DNA of 13,950 nt from Promethearchaeota archaeon (GCA_019057775.1 JAHLWT010000063.1:1-13950); one strand, 5' to 3'; shown: positions 1 to 5,919, counted from the stretch's first letter. Program-made: numbers and translations. The notes: generated by a model from the sequence alone, not told the origin.

Positions 1-23
1 ATAGTTGAGGACTTCTCAACTAT
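1..23. repeat. Perfect 9-bp hairpin at the window edge
   Basis: ATAGTTGAG, a five-base loop GACTT, then CTCAACTAT form a perfect stem. No T-run follows, so a rho-independent terminator is not clear. It may belong to the end of a gene left of the window. Confidence 0.55.
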
Positions 24-43
24 TGATTATTCCTACGTCAGCA

Positions 44-72
44 GAAAAATTCATAGAATTCATGAATTTTTC
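44..72. repeat. 11-bp inverted repeat, possible terminator
   Basis: GAAAAATTCAT (44-54) and its reverse complement ATGAATTTTTC (62-72) flank a seven-base loop. The A-run on one side and the T-run on the other would suit a weak bidirectional terminator. It lies 17 bp before the small ORF at 90, so a role in that gene's leader is also possible. Confidence 0.5.
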
Positions 73-89
73 AGGTCAAATATTCAAAA

Positions 90-215
90 ATGAAAAAGCT
101 TATTTCAATTATTTTGGCAATTTTAATTGCTATTCCGGTTTTTGCCGGAGATGTGGTTACCTTAACTAATAATAAATCATTTTATGGAAAGGTAAAGAAA
201 AAGGAAAAAATGTAA
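90..215 (+). pseudogene. Signal-peptide-bearing fragment of a small exported protein
   Basis: An ATG at 90 opens 41 codons and ends in TAA at 213. The product begins MKKLISIILAILIAIPVFAG, a textbook Sec signal peptide cleaved near AFAG (Ala20), followed by DVVTLTNNKSFYGKVKKKEKM. The mature part is only about 20 residues and stops just after a Lys-rich run encoded by A-rich DNA. Small Bacteroidota exported proteins of unknown function often begin this way and continue further, so this may be the 5' part of a gene broken by an indel in the A-run. The two other frames past the A-run close within about 20-25 codons, so no long continuation is visible. It could instead be a real 41-residue exported peptide. 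Confidence 0.45.
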
Positions 216-340
216 TCCATATGGCAATCGGATGGGCTACATGGGTAATAGTGGGGGTGCTTTCTTTATAATTGTTGAATAGGTTAAAGAAAATTTTACT
301 GATTGAGCTTCGGAAAAGTCGTTTTTCTCTCTTTTTATTA

Positions 341-373
341 ACTCGTCGGACGAACTGAATTCGTCAGACGAAT
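341..373. repeat. REP-like palindrome, family A (33 bp)
   Basis: The left half ACTCGTCGGACGAAC (341-355), the centre TGA (356-358) and the right half ATTCGTCAGACGAAT (359-373) form an imperfect palindrome. Each half is itself a small inverted repeat of the form TCGTC-n-GACGA. The total length, the TGA centre and the A in the middle of the right half are the same as in the 33-bp palindrome at 11501, although the stem bases differ. No RAYT gene lies next to it, so it may be an orphan copy. Confidence 0.6.
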
Positions 374-399
374 TTTGCTTTTTACTCGTACTCTGAACT

Positions 400-426
400 G
401 GAGTCGGGGCACGAGAGACTCCGACT
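400..426. repeat. Inverted repeat AGTCGG...CCGACT
   Basis: AGTCGG (402-407) pairs with CCGACT (421-426), and the alternative GGAGTC (400-405) pairs with GACTCC (417-422). Two mutually exclusive stems share one 27-bp segment. It sits in the same gene-free cluster as the family A palindrome and is probably another degenerate interspersed repeat. Confidence 0.45.
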
Positions 427-449
427 AACAATAACTGATCATGGGTCAA

Positions 450-483
450 GTTAGTGCGCTAACTAAATCTACCCGCTAAGCGG
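450..483. repeat. Two short hairpins in gene-free DNA
   Basis: GTTAG-tgcg-CTAAC (450-463) is followed at once by CCGCT-a-AGCGG (473-483), the latter again a 5-n-5 inverted repeat. With the repeats at 341 and 400 they fill most of the interval 216-480. From 484 to about 650 the DNA is A-rich and I see no gene or signal in it. Confidence 0.4.
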
Positions 484-693
484 ATCAAAGAAAAAACAAA
501 ATTCCAAATATAGTAATGAATGTATTAAACCAGGCATTTGATTTGAGACTTAACAAAGAGGATTGTAAAGAACCGTCTAATTAATAATTGAGTCAATAAA
601 ATAAAAAAAGAAAAGGCGCAAAGTACAATAAGCCAGTAAATTCAATTTAAACTGCACATCCGTTATATGGTATAATAAATAATCCAGGAAAAT

Positions 694-1029
694 ATGAAGC
701 ACTTTTATCCAGAGATGATCATGAATCTGCCTGAAGCAAATATTAATTTCAAAGGTGTCAAAGGGTGGATTTCACAAAGTAAAGACCATCAGATAGTATT
801 TTTTGAGATTGAGCCTATAGGCAAAGTTGCTGAACACTTACATAATGCACAATGGGGGATTGTAATAGAAGGAGAAATGGAACTTACTATAGGTGGCATA
901 ACCAAAACCCATAAAAGAGGAGACTCATACTTTATTCCCGATGGTGTATTACATTCTGCAGTATTCAAAAGCAGAACATGGATATTGGATTTCTTTGCTG
1001 ACAGAGATAGATATAAACCCAAAAAATGA
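694..1029 (+). CDS. Small single-domain cupin protein
   Basis: A 111-residue single-domain cupin, probably cytosolic since no signal peptide is seen. The first cupin motif is EHLHNAQWGIVIEGEMEL, giving His48, His50 and Gln53 as likely metal ligands, with the usual Glu replaced by Gln. The second motif is GDSYFIPDGVLH, giving His87. As I recall, the motif HxHxxQWGxVxEGExELTIGG marks a known group of short bacterial cupins of undefined function, so the Gln is probably a group trait and not a defect. An AGGA-like stretch (ccaggaaaat) precedes the ATG. The gene stands alone: DNA on both sides is non-coding or decayed. Short sequences resembling integron cassette ends lie on each side (GTTATAT at 662, GTATAAC at 1069). 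Substrate and reaction cannot be told. Confidence 0.88.
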   Translation: MKHFYPEMIMNLPEANINFKGVKGWISQSKDHQIVFFEIEPIGKVAEHLHNAQWGIVIEGEMELTIGGITKTHKRGDSYFIPDGVLHSAVFKSRTWILDFFADRDRYKPKK

Positions 1030-1135
1030 TTTACTGAAAGAATTGTATTTGAAAGATAAATTACGCTGTATAACAAGCTAAACCAAATGATAATATCAAA
1101 AGTAAGCTAACAATTATATAAATAATAGCAGTTTT

Positions 1136-1318
1136 ATGAAAGTAATTATATTTGGAGCAACCGGTATGCTCGGACAATGCGTTTTTACAGAATGTTTGAA
1201 AAGTTCGATTATAAAAGAAATATTAATAGTTTGAAGAAGAAGCTGTGAAGTTAAAAATGATAAAATCAAGGAGATGATACATGATAATTTTCTTGATTAT
1301 TCAAAAAAAGACATACAC
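1136..1318 (+). pseudogene. Remnant of an NAD(P)-binding Rossmann (epimerase/NmrA-like) gene
   Basis: The ATG at 1136 starts MKVIIFGATGMLGQCVFTEC, with the dinucleotide-binding GATGMLGQ loop and the spacing of short-chain epimerase-like proteins. Codon 33 (1232-1234) is TGA where relatives normally have the Gly of ILIVGR. The same frame then continues with RRSCEVKNDKIKEMIHDNFLDYS, which fits the next stretch of such proteins (a basic residue pair after the second beta strand, then a K-I-x-E-x-I-H-D-x-F-x-DYS element). Homology stops near 1318; the frame runs on without recognisable content to TGA at 1385. A full family member has roughly 210-230 residues, so about three quarters of the gene is missing. 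It is interrupted and truncated, hence a pseudogene. The truncation lies just before the structured element at 1396. Confidence 0.75.
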
Positions 1319-1395
1319 ATTTGCAATTCACACGAACAAACACTCAAAAGCCAAAAATTGCAAAAGAGTCTGTCTTGTCAACTCTGACGAAAAGC

Positions 1396-1535
1396 AAAAC
1401 CCTAAGAGTTTTGTGCCATAGGCCTGCCCGAATGACTTTGGTCGGGCGAGCATCCCTGCCCCTGTGAAATGCTGCTCCGCAGCAGTGGCTTCGCTACTAT
1501 TTCACGGAGCCTGAGGAAGAAACCCTTAGGATTTT
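1396..1535. repeat. Compact multi-hairpin element with a cloverleaf core
   Basis: The element is bounded by AAAACCCTAAG (1396-1406) and CTTAGGATTTT (1525-1535), which are inverted copies with one mismatch. Inside are a hairpin GCCCGA/TCGGGC (1426-1447) and a core in which every base is used: GTGAAAT (1464-1470) pairs with ATTTCAC (1499-1505), enclosing GCTGC-tcc-GCAGC (1471-1483) and AGTGGC-ttc-GCTACT (1484-1498, one G-T pair). It is clearly richer in G+C than its surroundings. It starts 5 bp beyond the stop codon of the leftward gene at 1541, so it could be that gene's 3' UTR and terminator, a mobile MITE-like repeat, or an RNA gene. I do not recognise a named family. Confidence 0.65.
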
Positions 1536-1540
1536 TTAGG

Positions 1541-2722
1541 TTACCGGATTCTCCTGGTTTTGGTTACATTAAAACCAATTGAAAGACCAATATACCATCC
1601 TTTTTTATTGGGGCTAACATAAACATTTACAGGTATATTCAGATATCCCGATTTAAAGGTTTTACCAATAGCCCATACCCAGCCGGTACCAACAACCAAG
1701 TCTCCCCTGCTATCCATTGCCTCTTCAATTTCATAGTCCATAGTTGCTGTTGGATCAGCTCCGAATTTATCGTACCATTCTTTTTCCCGATACCAGTCGT
1801 TTGCATCACCGCCCATAATTGCATCTGTATCAAAGAATCCCATTGCAGTTTTTCTCATACTTACCGAAGGACCAAAAGCTATTTCCCAACCTCGTTGGCC
1901 CCATCTGAATCCATTCATAAAGATCAGACTGGGGTTGAACAATTGTTGTTCTAAACCGCTTAACATACCAAGAAATTCCACAAGGGCCTGGAAATTACCC
2001 GCACTTAAATACTGGATTTCATATTGATATCCAAACTGGCTCAGAACCGGATAGCCATCATATCCTCCCTTACTTGTTTTAGCCATAAGCCTGTCGGCCC
2101 TCTGACCTGTAATATAAGCAATACCCATCCTGGGACCATTTAATCTTAAATTTGTCCTTGTACTGATAATAGGATCTTCGTAATTCACTAAAAGATTTAC
2201 CAGGTTCGGGTTAATTTCCAAACCCAAAATCTTTTTAACAGATATCTCTGTCATGATTTGTATTTCATCCTGAAGATTTTGATATTCAGTTACGTCTGAT
2301 TTCTCCACTAAAGCGGATTCAACATCAATTAATCGTAAACTTATGATAATTTTATCTCCGAACCGTTCTACATTTCCCGTAAGCATTTTATGTACATTCA
2401 GCGACTTAGCTGCCTCAAGGAGACATATTTTCCCATAACAATTACTGATGTCTAATTCTTCTTTTTCAACGATGTATGCAACATCATATTTATCTAAAAC
2501 ACTGTAGACATTGGTTTTTTCCAGTTCCAGGCGAACCAGATTACCCATGGCGACCGGGTCAAGGTTCAGTCCTTTAGTATCAATGTTTAATACCGCAATA
2601 GTTTTTGGGGTCTGTCCGTTACTGGTTCCTGCCATAATGTATAACCAGGCCAGGACTCCAACCAGTAAAATTCTGAATAGTTTTTTCCCGGTGTATGACC
2701 GGGAATTTTGTTTGTTTTCCAT
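1541..2722 (-). CDS. CsgG/TolB-N-like envelope protein with beta-rich C-terminus
   Basis: 393 residues. A hydrophobic segment at about 15-31 followed by AGTSNGQ reads as a signal peptide (or anchor), so the protein is exported. Residues 40-165 (KTIAVLNIDTKGL..., ELEKTNVYSVLDKYD..., LLEAAKSLNVHKMLTGNVERFGDKIIISLRLIDVES) have the pattern of the CsgG/TolB-N-like alpha/beta domain: a beta strand with IAVLN, a helix, 'YSVLDKYD', then 'KMLTGNVERFGDKIIISLRLID'. The remaining 200 residues hold alternating hydrophobic strands and many aromatic residues and could form a small outer-membrane barrel or a beta sandwich. Function is unknown; proteins with this domain often assist outer-membrane assembly or secretion. 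A TAnnTTTG box lies about 64 bp upstream. The stop codon is 5 bp from the structured element at 1396-1535. Confidence 0.8.
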   Translation of the reverse strand: MENKQNSRSYTGKKLFRILLVGVLAWLYIMAGTSNGQTPKTIAVLNIDTKGLNLDPVAMGNLVRLELEKTNVYSVLDKYDVAYIVEKEELDISNCYGKICLLEAAKSLNVHKMLTGNVERFGDKIIISLRLIDVESALVEKSDVTEYQNLQDEIQIMTEISVKKILGLEINPNLVNLLVNYEDPIISTRTNLRLNGPRMGIAYITGQRADRLMAKTSKGGYDGYPVLSQFGYQYEIQYLSAGNFQALVEFLGMLSGLEQQLFNPSLIFMNGFRWGQRGWEIAFGPSVSMRKTAMGFFDTDAIMGGDANDWYREKEWYDKFGADPTATMDYEIEEAMDSRGDLVVGTGWVWAIGKTFKSGYLNIPVNVYVSPNKKGWYIGLSIGFNVTKTRRIR

Positions 2723-2785
2723 AGTTTAATGAATTTTAAGCCTGTCCTGAAATAGCTGAGAGCAGACATGGTTAATAAACATTAA

Positions 2786-2793
2786 CAAATTTA
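2786..2793 (-). promoter_or_regulatory. Bacteroidota -7 box for the CsgG/TolB-like gene
   Basis: On the minus strand this reads TAAATTTG, an exact match to the TAnnTTTG consensus, 64 bp before the start codon at 2722. No TTG is present at the expected distance upstream, only TTTTAC, so the promoter is only half supported. Confidence 0.45.
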
Positions 2794-2935
2794 AGTGAAG
2801 AATACAGGAAAGTAAAACGGTTTTTCGCAAAGGATTTCAGGAAAATTGCGAGTTTTACTAAAAGTCCTTTTTATTTTGAAGTGAAGGAGGTTTATTTATT
2901 GGTTTTTGCAAAAAAACAATCTTGATTAGTATTTA

Positions 2936-2974
2936 TTACTAAAATTTCACTTATCTAAGTGATTATTTTAGTAA
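2936..2974. repeat. Long AT-rich hairpin
   Basis: TTACTAAAAT (2936-2945) and TCACTTA (2947-2953) pair with TAAGTGA (2956-2962) and ATTTTAGTAA (2965-2974), giving 17 base pairs with one small internal bulge and a two-base turn. A further stem GCGAA/TTCGC follows at 2980-2995. It lies between two leftward genes and could terminate the upstream one or bind a regulator. Confidence 0.55.
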
Positions 2975-3051
2975 ATTTTGCGAAAAATTATTCGCTAAAC
3001 GGGTGCAAGAATAAAAGAATTTCATTTATTAATAATCAACAAATTTCCCTT

Positions 3052-3266
3052 CTTGGATAAGGAGAGGTTGTCTGCTGGTCTGCCGAATAGCAGACCGGGG
3101 TGGTTTGATACTTTTTGGTTAACTCCAAATTACCGTTAAGGGTTGGATACTCTGTTTATGTGCTGAATCCAAAGAATTTGTGAGGCGATCGTTTTGGGGC
3201 ACACCTTGTGCTGCCAACCTGCCGGTCGTTTAGGCGAGGTTCAGCCCCTGATGAGACTGGATAAGG
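3052..3266. repeat. Multi-hairpin intergenic element with GGATAAGG ends
   Basis: This gene-free segment holds hairpins GGTCTGC/GCAGACC (3077-3096), GCACA-cct-TGTGC (3199-3211) and AACCT.GCC/GGC.AGGTT (3216-3241), with GGGGC (3196-3200) able to pair with GCCCC (3244-3248) around the last two. CTTGGATAAGG at 3052 and CTGGATAAGG at 3257 are near-direct repeats at its edges. Its base composition is richer in G+C than neighbouring DNA. It resembles the short non-coding repeats scattered in Bacteroidota genomes, but I cannot name a family. No coding frame is supported. Confidence 0.45.
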
Positions 3267-3302
3267 TTTATTCCCAATAATAACAAGAAAGGAAGTTTTA
3301 AA

Positions 3303-3818
3303 TTAAAACGTTTTTTCTTTCACTTCGCCTTCTTCAAACGAAGACATATCAATCCATTCCACCATCTGGACTTTCCAATCGCCTTTGATTTTTTCAAGTA
3401 CCCTGATTTCTTTTGAATGAGTTTCCATAGGTTCGCCTTTAAGCTTGAATCTCATTGTCTGATCATAAATAGCCAGTGCAGCTTCACCAAAAACTTCAAT
3501 AAACCAGTTTGTTTTTGATAATTTGTAATCGCTGTAATCTGACCAATCTGATGCGGCACATTTTTTAAAATACGGGTAAATTTTATCCCAGCCAATCATT
3601 TCCTTGTACTCTTTGCTGTCGACTCGAATATAGACAGAGTTTTCATTCATAGTCAAAGTTTTCAACAGGCGGACAAGGTCTTGAGCCAGAAAAGCAGAAG
3701 TTTCTTCGGTAATAACTGCTTTTATGGCTTCTTTTTCGGCTTCAATGTTGATTTTTTACTGGCAACCCATAAAAGAAAGAAGGAAAAAACCCAAAAGGAA
3801 CGGAATGATTTTTTTCAT
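3303..3818 (-). pseudogene. NTF2-like (SnoaL/DUF4440-type) lipoprotein gene interrupted by one in-frame stop
   Basis: Read from the ATG at 3818 the frame gives MKKIIPFLLGFFLLSFMGCQ, a lipoprotein signal peptide with Cys19 after a loose lipobox (SFMG-C), and then TAA at 3756-3758. After that single stop the same frame continues for 150 codons: KINIEAEKEAIKAVITEETS, then AFLAQDLVRLLKTLTMNENS and so on, to the stop at 3303. The later part (SDWSDYSD..., WFIEVFGEAALAIYDQTMRF, KEIRVLEKIKGDWKVQMVEW) fits the cone-shaped NTF2/SnoaL_3 fold, with the typical 'x-R-V-L-E-K-x-x-G-x-W-K-V' strand pair. An internal TTG at 3665 could start a truncated product, but it would lack the signal peptide. The rest of the frame is undamaged, so the stop is recent, is a sequencing error, or is read through. 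CAA to TAA is the simplest origin. Confidence 0.8.
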
Positions 3819-3919
3819 GATCTTATTCTTTTGAGGTTAACAAATATGAAAGTTGTGATTATCTGTTTATGTTATTGAAATTTTCTAAATTAACCTGAAT
3901 TATAAATATACGGAATATG

Positions 3920-4076
3920 AGTTTGTTAATCAAATATTTCATAGCAATTTTTCAGGATTGCAAAAAAAAATAATTTGGAAATGAAGTTTTGGTACTAGCC
4001 CCGGCTTATTAAGACCATTCCGTAAGGGAAGTAAGAGGTAAGAATGTCACAAATGCCAATATTTGATTAGCAAACT
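3920..4076. mobile_element. 157-bp MITE-like element with 19-bp terminal inverted repeats
   Basis: AGTTTGTTAATCAAATATT (3920-3938) recurs in inverted orientation as AATATTTGATTAGCAAACT (4058-4076), with 18 of 19 positions matching. The interior has no coding frame. It lies in the gene-free interval between the NTF2-like pseudogene and the lipoprotein gene. No target-site duplication is obvious at the ends (flanks GG/AATATG on the left, GGTTTAGC on the right), and no transposase in the window matches it. A very long-armed regulatory or attachment structure is the alternative. Confidence 0.45.
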
Positions 4077-4147
4077 GGTTTAGCGGTATTTTCCTTTTGT
4101 TGGCGATTTACATTACAGGGATAGGTAAAATTCAGAATTAGACAACC

Positions 4148-4714
4148 CTATTTTCTTGCCCAATTCAGAATAGTATAATAACCTTTCTGGTTAAAATCCT
4201 TGGAAGCATCCAGTACCAGTGATTTATCGGAAGGATAATATTCATAATTAGTTTGCCAGGCAGTAGTATCTGAGTCTTGTATTAATGATGAGTCGGGTTG
4301 GAATAAAATAATGCCTGTCCAATATTTACCTAATGGGCCGTACGTACTTTTCTGATATTCTGCGGTATTACTGAAACTTCCGGTTTCATCCTTTGATTCG
4401 GAAATCGTTTGTCCGTCTTTCTTGGTAAATGTTAATTGATACGACAAAGTATATGCGCTCTTTTTTAATGATAATGTTCCCTGGAATGTATTAAGGTCAT
4501 ATAAAATCCCGTCGTAATATTGTCCGCCTGACAACTCATACTCGCCATCCAGTTTAAATCCGCGGAAGAATTCACAGCCGGCAGGAAACAGGAAAAGAAA
4601 TAAAATGATAACAGGTAAAATCCATTTATTAATTTTTCTTTTTAACGATATGAACCAAAAGGTTAACTTGTTTTTTTTTACTAATAGATGCTTGATCTTG
4701 TTCTTAATAATCAT
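4148..4714 (-). CDS. Predicted lipoprotein of unknown function
   Basis: 188 residues when started at the ATG at 4714. A basic stretch is followed by ILPVIILFLFLFPAGC, a lipobox (FPAG-C) that would be cut before Cys47 and lipidated; Glu follows. The mature part (GFKLDGEYELSGGQYYDGIL..., YTLSYQLTFTKKDGQ..., YYPSDKSLVLDASKDF) is polar, rich in Tyr, Ser and Gly and in short alternating strands, like small beta-sandwich lipoproteins of Bacteroidota; I recognise no family. The frame is open back to an ATG at 4741, but the TATATTTG promoter box lies at 4731-4738, so that upstream start would precede transcription; I therefore chose 4714. The amino-terminal basic region is unusually long (about 30 residues). 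Confidence 0.72.
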   Translation of the reverse strand: MIIKNKIKHLLVKKNKLTFWFISLKRKINKWILPVIILFLFLFPAGCEFFRGFKLDGEYELSGGQYYDGILYDLNTFQGTLSLKKSAYTLSYQLTFTKKDGQTISESKDETGSFSNTAEYQKSTYGPLGKYWTGIILFQPDSSLIQDSDTTAWQTNYEYYPSDKSLVLDASKDFNQKGYYTILNWARK

Positions 4715-4730
4715 TCTATTCGGTTTTAGA

Positions 4731-4761
4731 CAAATATACATTAAAAATAAATTGATATCAA
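4731..4761 (-). promoter_or_regulatory. Bacteroidota-type promoter of the lipoprotein gene
   Basis: On the minus strand, TTG (4761-4759), a 20-bp spacer and TATATTTG (4738-4731) match the -33/-7 consensus exactly. Transcription would begin near 4724, about ten bases before the chosen ATG at 4714. Confidence 0.65.
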
Positions 4762-4766
4762 TTTAT
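4747..4766. promoter_or_regulatory. Perfect 20-bp palindrome overlapping the promoter (operator candidate)
   Basis: ATAAATTGATATCAATTTAT is identical to its own reverse complement. It covers the -33 TTG and part of the spacer of the leftward promoter at 4731-4761, which is where a dimeric repressor would block RNA polymerase. The cognate regulator is not in the window. Confidence 0.55.
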
Positions 4767-4788
4767 ATAAATTAATAGTAGGGAAAGC

Positions 4789-4852
4789 ATGTTAAAGTGC
4801 TATGGTGTTTTAGTGTTAATGTGTTTTGGTGTTAGTGTGTTTTAGTGTATAT
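4789..4852. repeat. 16-bp tandem repeat, about four copies
   Basis: Three clear units, GTGTTTTAGTGTTAAT (4805-4820), GTGTTTTGGTGTTAGT (4821-4836) and GTGTTTTAGTGTATAT (4837-4852), are preceded by a degenerate fourth at 4789-4804. The repeat is non-coding and lies behind the lipoprotein promoter. The rest of the interval to 4970 shows no gene. Confidence 0.75.
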
Positions 4853-4976
4853 TCGTATTTGTTACTACTCCAATATGACAAAAATCAATATGATAAAGAT
4901 TTCAGCCTCACTATGGTTGATACTTTATTATTTGAACGATTTAATTTAATTAATGTTACAATTGATATTTTTTTTG

Positions 4977-5008
4977 TTTGACAAAAGGAAATAATTATTT
5001 TACCTTTA
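4977..5008 (+). promoter_or_regulatory. Promoter of the T9SS-exported protein gene
   Basis: TTTG (4977-4980), a 20-bp spacer and TACCTTTA (5001-5008) fit the Bacteroidota -33/-7 consensus with only the last base of the -7 box off. The transcript would begin near 5015 and open with the hairpin at 5020-5040. Confidence 0.5.
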
Positions 5009-5019
5009 ACAGAATAATC

Positions 5020-5076
5020 CCTCAAGGCTTTGCCTCGGGGTTTCCTATTTCTCCCTCTCCTATTTTTAGTAGAGGG
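5020..5076. repeat. Two leader hairpins, CCTC.AGGC/GCCT.GGGG and CCCTCT/AGAGGG
   Basis: CCTC-a-AGGC (5020-5028), loop TTT, GCCT-c-GGGG (5032-5040) make one stem, and CCCTCT (5053-5058) with AGAGGG (5071-5076) makes another. The second belongs to a type of sequence (CCCTCTCC...GAGAGGG-TTGG-AGTGAGG) that is frequent in Bacteroidota intergenic DNA. They lie between the promoter at 4977 and the start codon at 5150, so they may also act as an RNA leader. Confidence 0.4.
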
Positions 5077-5149
5077 TTGGAGTGAGGTAAAAGTAATTAA
5101 TTTGAGTCTGTCTTTAATGCCTATAAAAAAATATTACAATCCAGAAAGA

Positions 5150-5911
5150 ATGTATACATGTAAAGTGATTAAACCAATTCTTTTCATATTTGTTGTAGTT
5201 ATTATTTTCTTCAGCCCTGATTATTCTTTTTCCCAGTGTATTCCCGATACAACTTGTGAGGATATCGGAGATCCAGGTCAGATATGTCCTGATTCGCTTC
5301 CTGACGGAACAGTCGGTGTAAATTATGAACATACGGTTACTATTCTACCTCCCAAAACAACAAAAATTGAAGGTTATGATTTTTTCATTGAAAAGATTAT
5401 ACTGGATACAATCATTAATCTCCCTCCGGGTCTTACATATCAGGCAAGTGCAAAGGAGATGTTTCCGGATACAGGCTATTGTGCAATAATTCAGGGAACA
5501 CCAACAGAAACAGGAACATACCCGCTCATGATCACAGTAATACCTTTTATAAATGCTATGGGGGGTATTCTCGCGGGTGATACGGTGGTAAACGATACCT
5601 CTCTGGCGATAACCATTCATGCTACATCAAATGTAGAATCGTTGAATTATACCGGATTTTATGGATTTCAGAAAGGCCCTAATCCGTTTTCTGATTATAC
5701 CCGGATAGGATGTTTTTGTGAAAAGTCATGTATTGTGGAATTGAAGATATTTAGTTTAGTGGGTCAGGTATTACATAAGGAAGAATTGTATGCTTCAAAA
5801 GGCAAGAATTTATTCAGATTTGATGGATCAAATTTAAAATCGGGTACATATTTATATACGATATCAAACAGCCATAGGATTTATTCCGGAAGACTTATAA
5901 AAGTAAAGTAA
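5150..5911 (+). CDS. Secreted protein with Ig-like region and type IX secretion sorting domain
   Basis: 253 residues from the ATG at 5150. A signal peptide spans about 1-29 (hydrophobic ILFIFVVVIIFF, ending SFSQ). The mature N-terminus is rich in Cys and acidic residues. Residues 47-160 (GTVGVNYEHTVTI, INLPPGLTYQAS, CAIIQGTPTETGTYPLMITV) have the 'lpdGtvGvpYs...GLP.GLt...GtPtetGtY..titv' pattern of putative Ig (He_PIG) domains. Residues 172-253 (GPNPFSDYTRIG, LKIFSLVGQVLHKEELYASK, GKNLFRFDGSNLKSGTYLYT) are a type A C-terminal sorting domain, so the protein should cross the outer membrane by T9SS and lose this domain. The start at 5150 has an A/G-rich leader; 5117 is an alternative, while the TTG at 5030 lies in a hairpin. 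Role after export is unknown. Confidence 0.85.
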   Translation: MYTCKVIKPILFIFVVVIIFFSPDYSFSQCIPDTTCEDIGDPGQICPDSLPDGTVGVNYEHTVTILPPKTTKIEGYDFFIEKIILDTIINLPPGLTYQASAKEMFPDTGYCAIIQGTPTETGTYPLMITVIPFINAMGGILAGDTVVNDTSLAITIHATSNVESLNYTGFYGFQKGPNPFSDYTRIGCFCEKSCIVELKIFSLVGQVLHKEELYASKGKNLFRFDGSNLKSGTYLYTISNSHRIYSGRLIKVK

Positions 5912-5919
5912 ATCAGTTA

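Noticed and set aside
237..449. 70-codon open frame on the minus strand
   Set aside because: It runs through the palindrome cluster at 341-426, the peptide is low in complexity (Ser/Lys/Glu-rich) with no domain, and the repeats explain the openness of the frame.
1136..3818. Genetic-code change or stop recoding as a common cause of both interrupted genes
   Set aside because: One interruption is TGA and the other TAA, and both TAA and TGA end intact genes here (TAA at 13511, TGA at 13504). Separate mutations are simpler.
3681..3878. 65-codon open frame on the plus strand
   Set aside because: It is antisense to the 5' part of the interrupted NTF2-like lipoprotein gene.
4715..4741. Upstream ATG of the lipoprotein gene at 4741
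   Set aside because: An exact -7 promoter box lies at 4731-4738, so this ATG would be upstream of the transcription start.
5030..5116. Longer start (TTG) of the T9SS-exported protein
   Set aside because: The TTG lies inside a hairpin, the extension is encoded by a common intergenic repeat, and it would put 40 residues ahead of a normal signal peptide.
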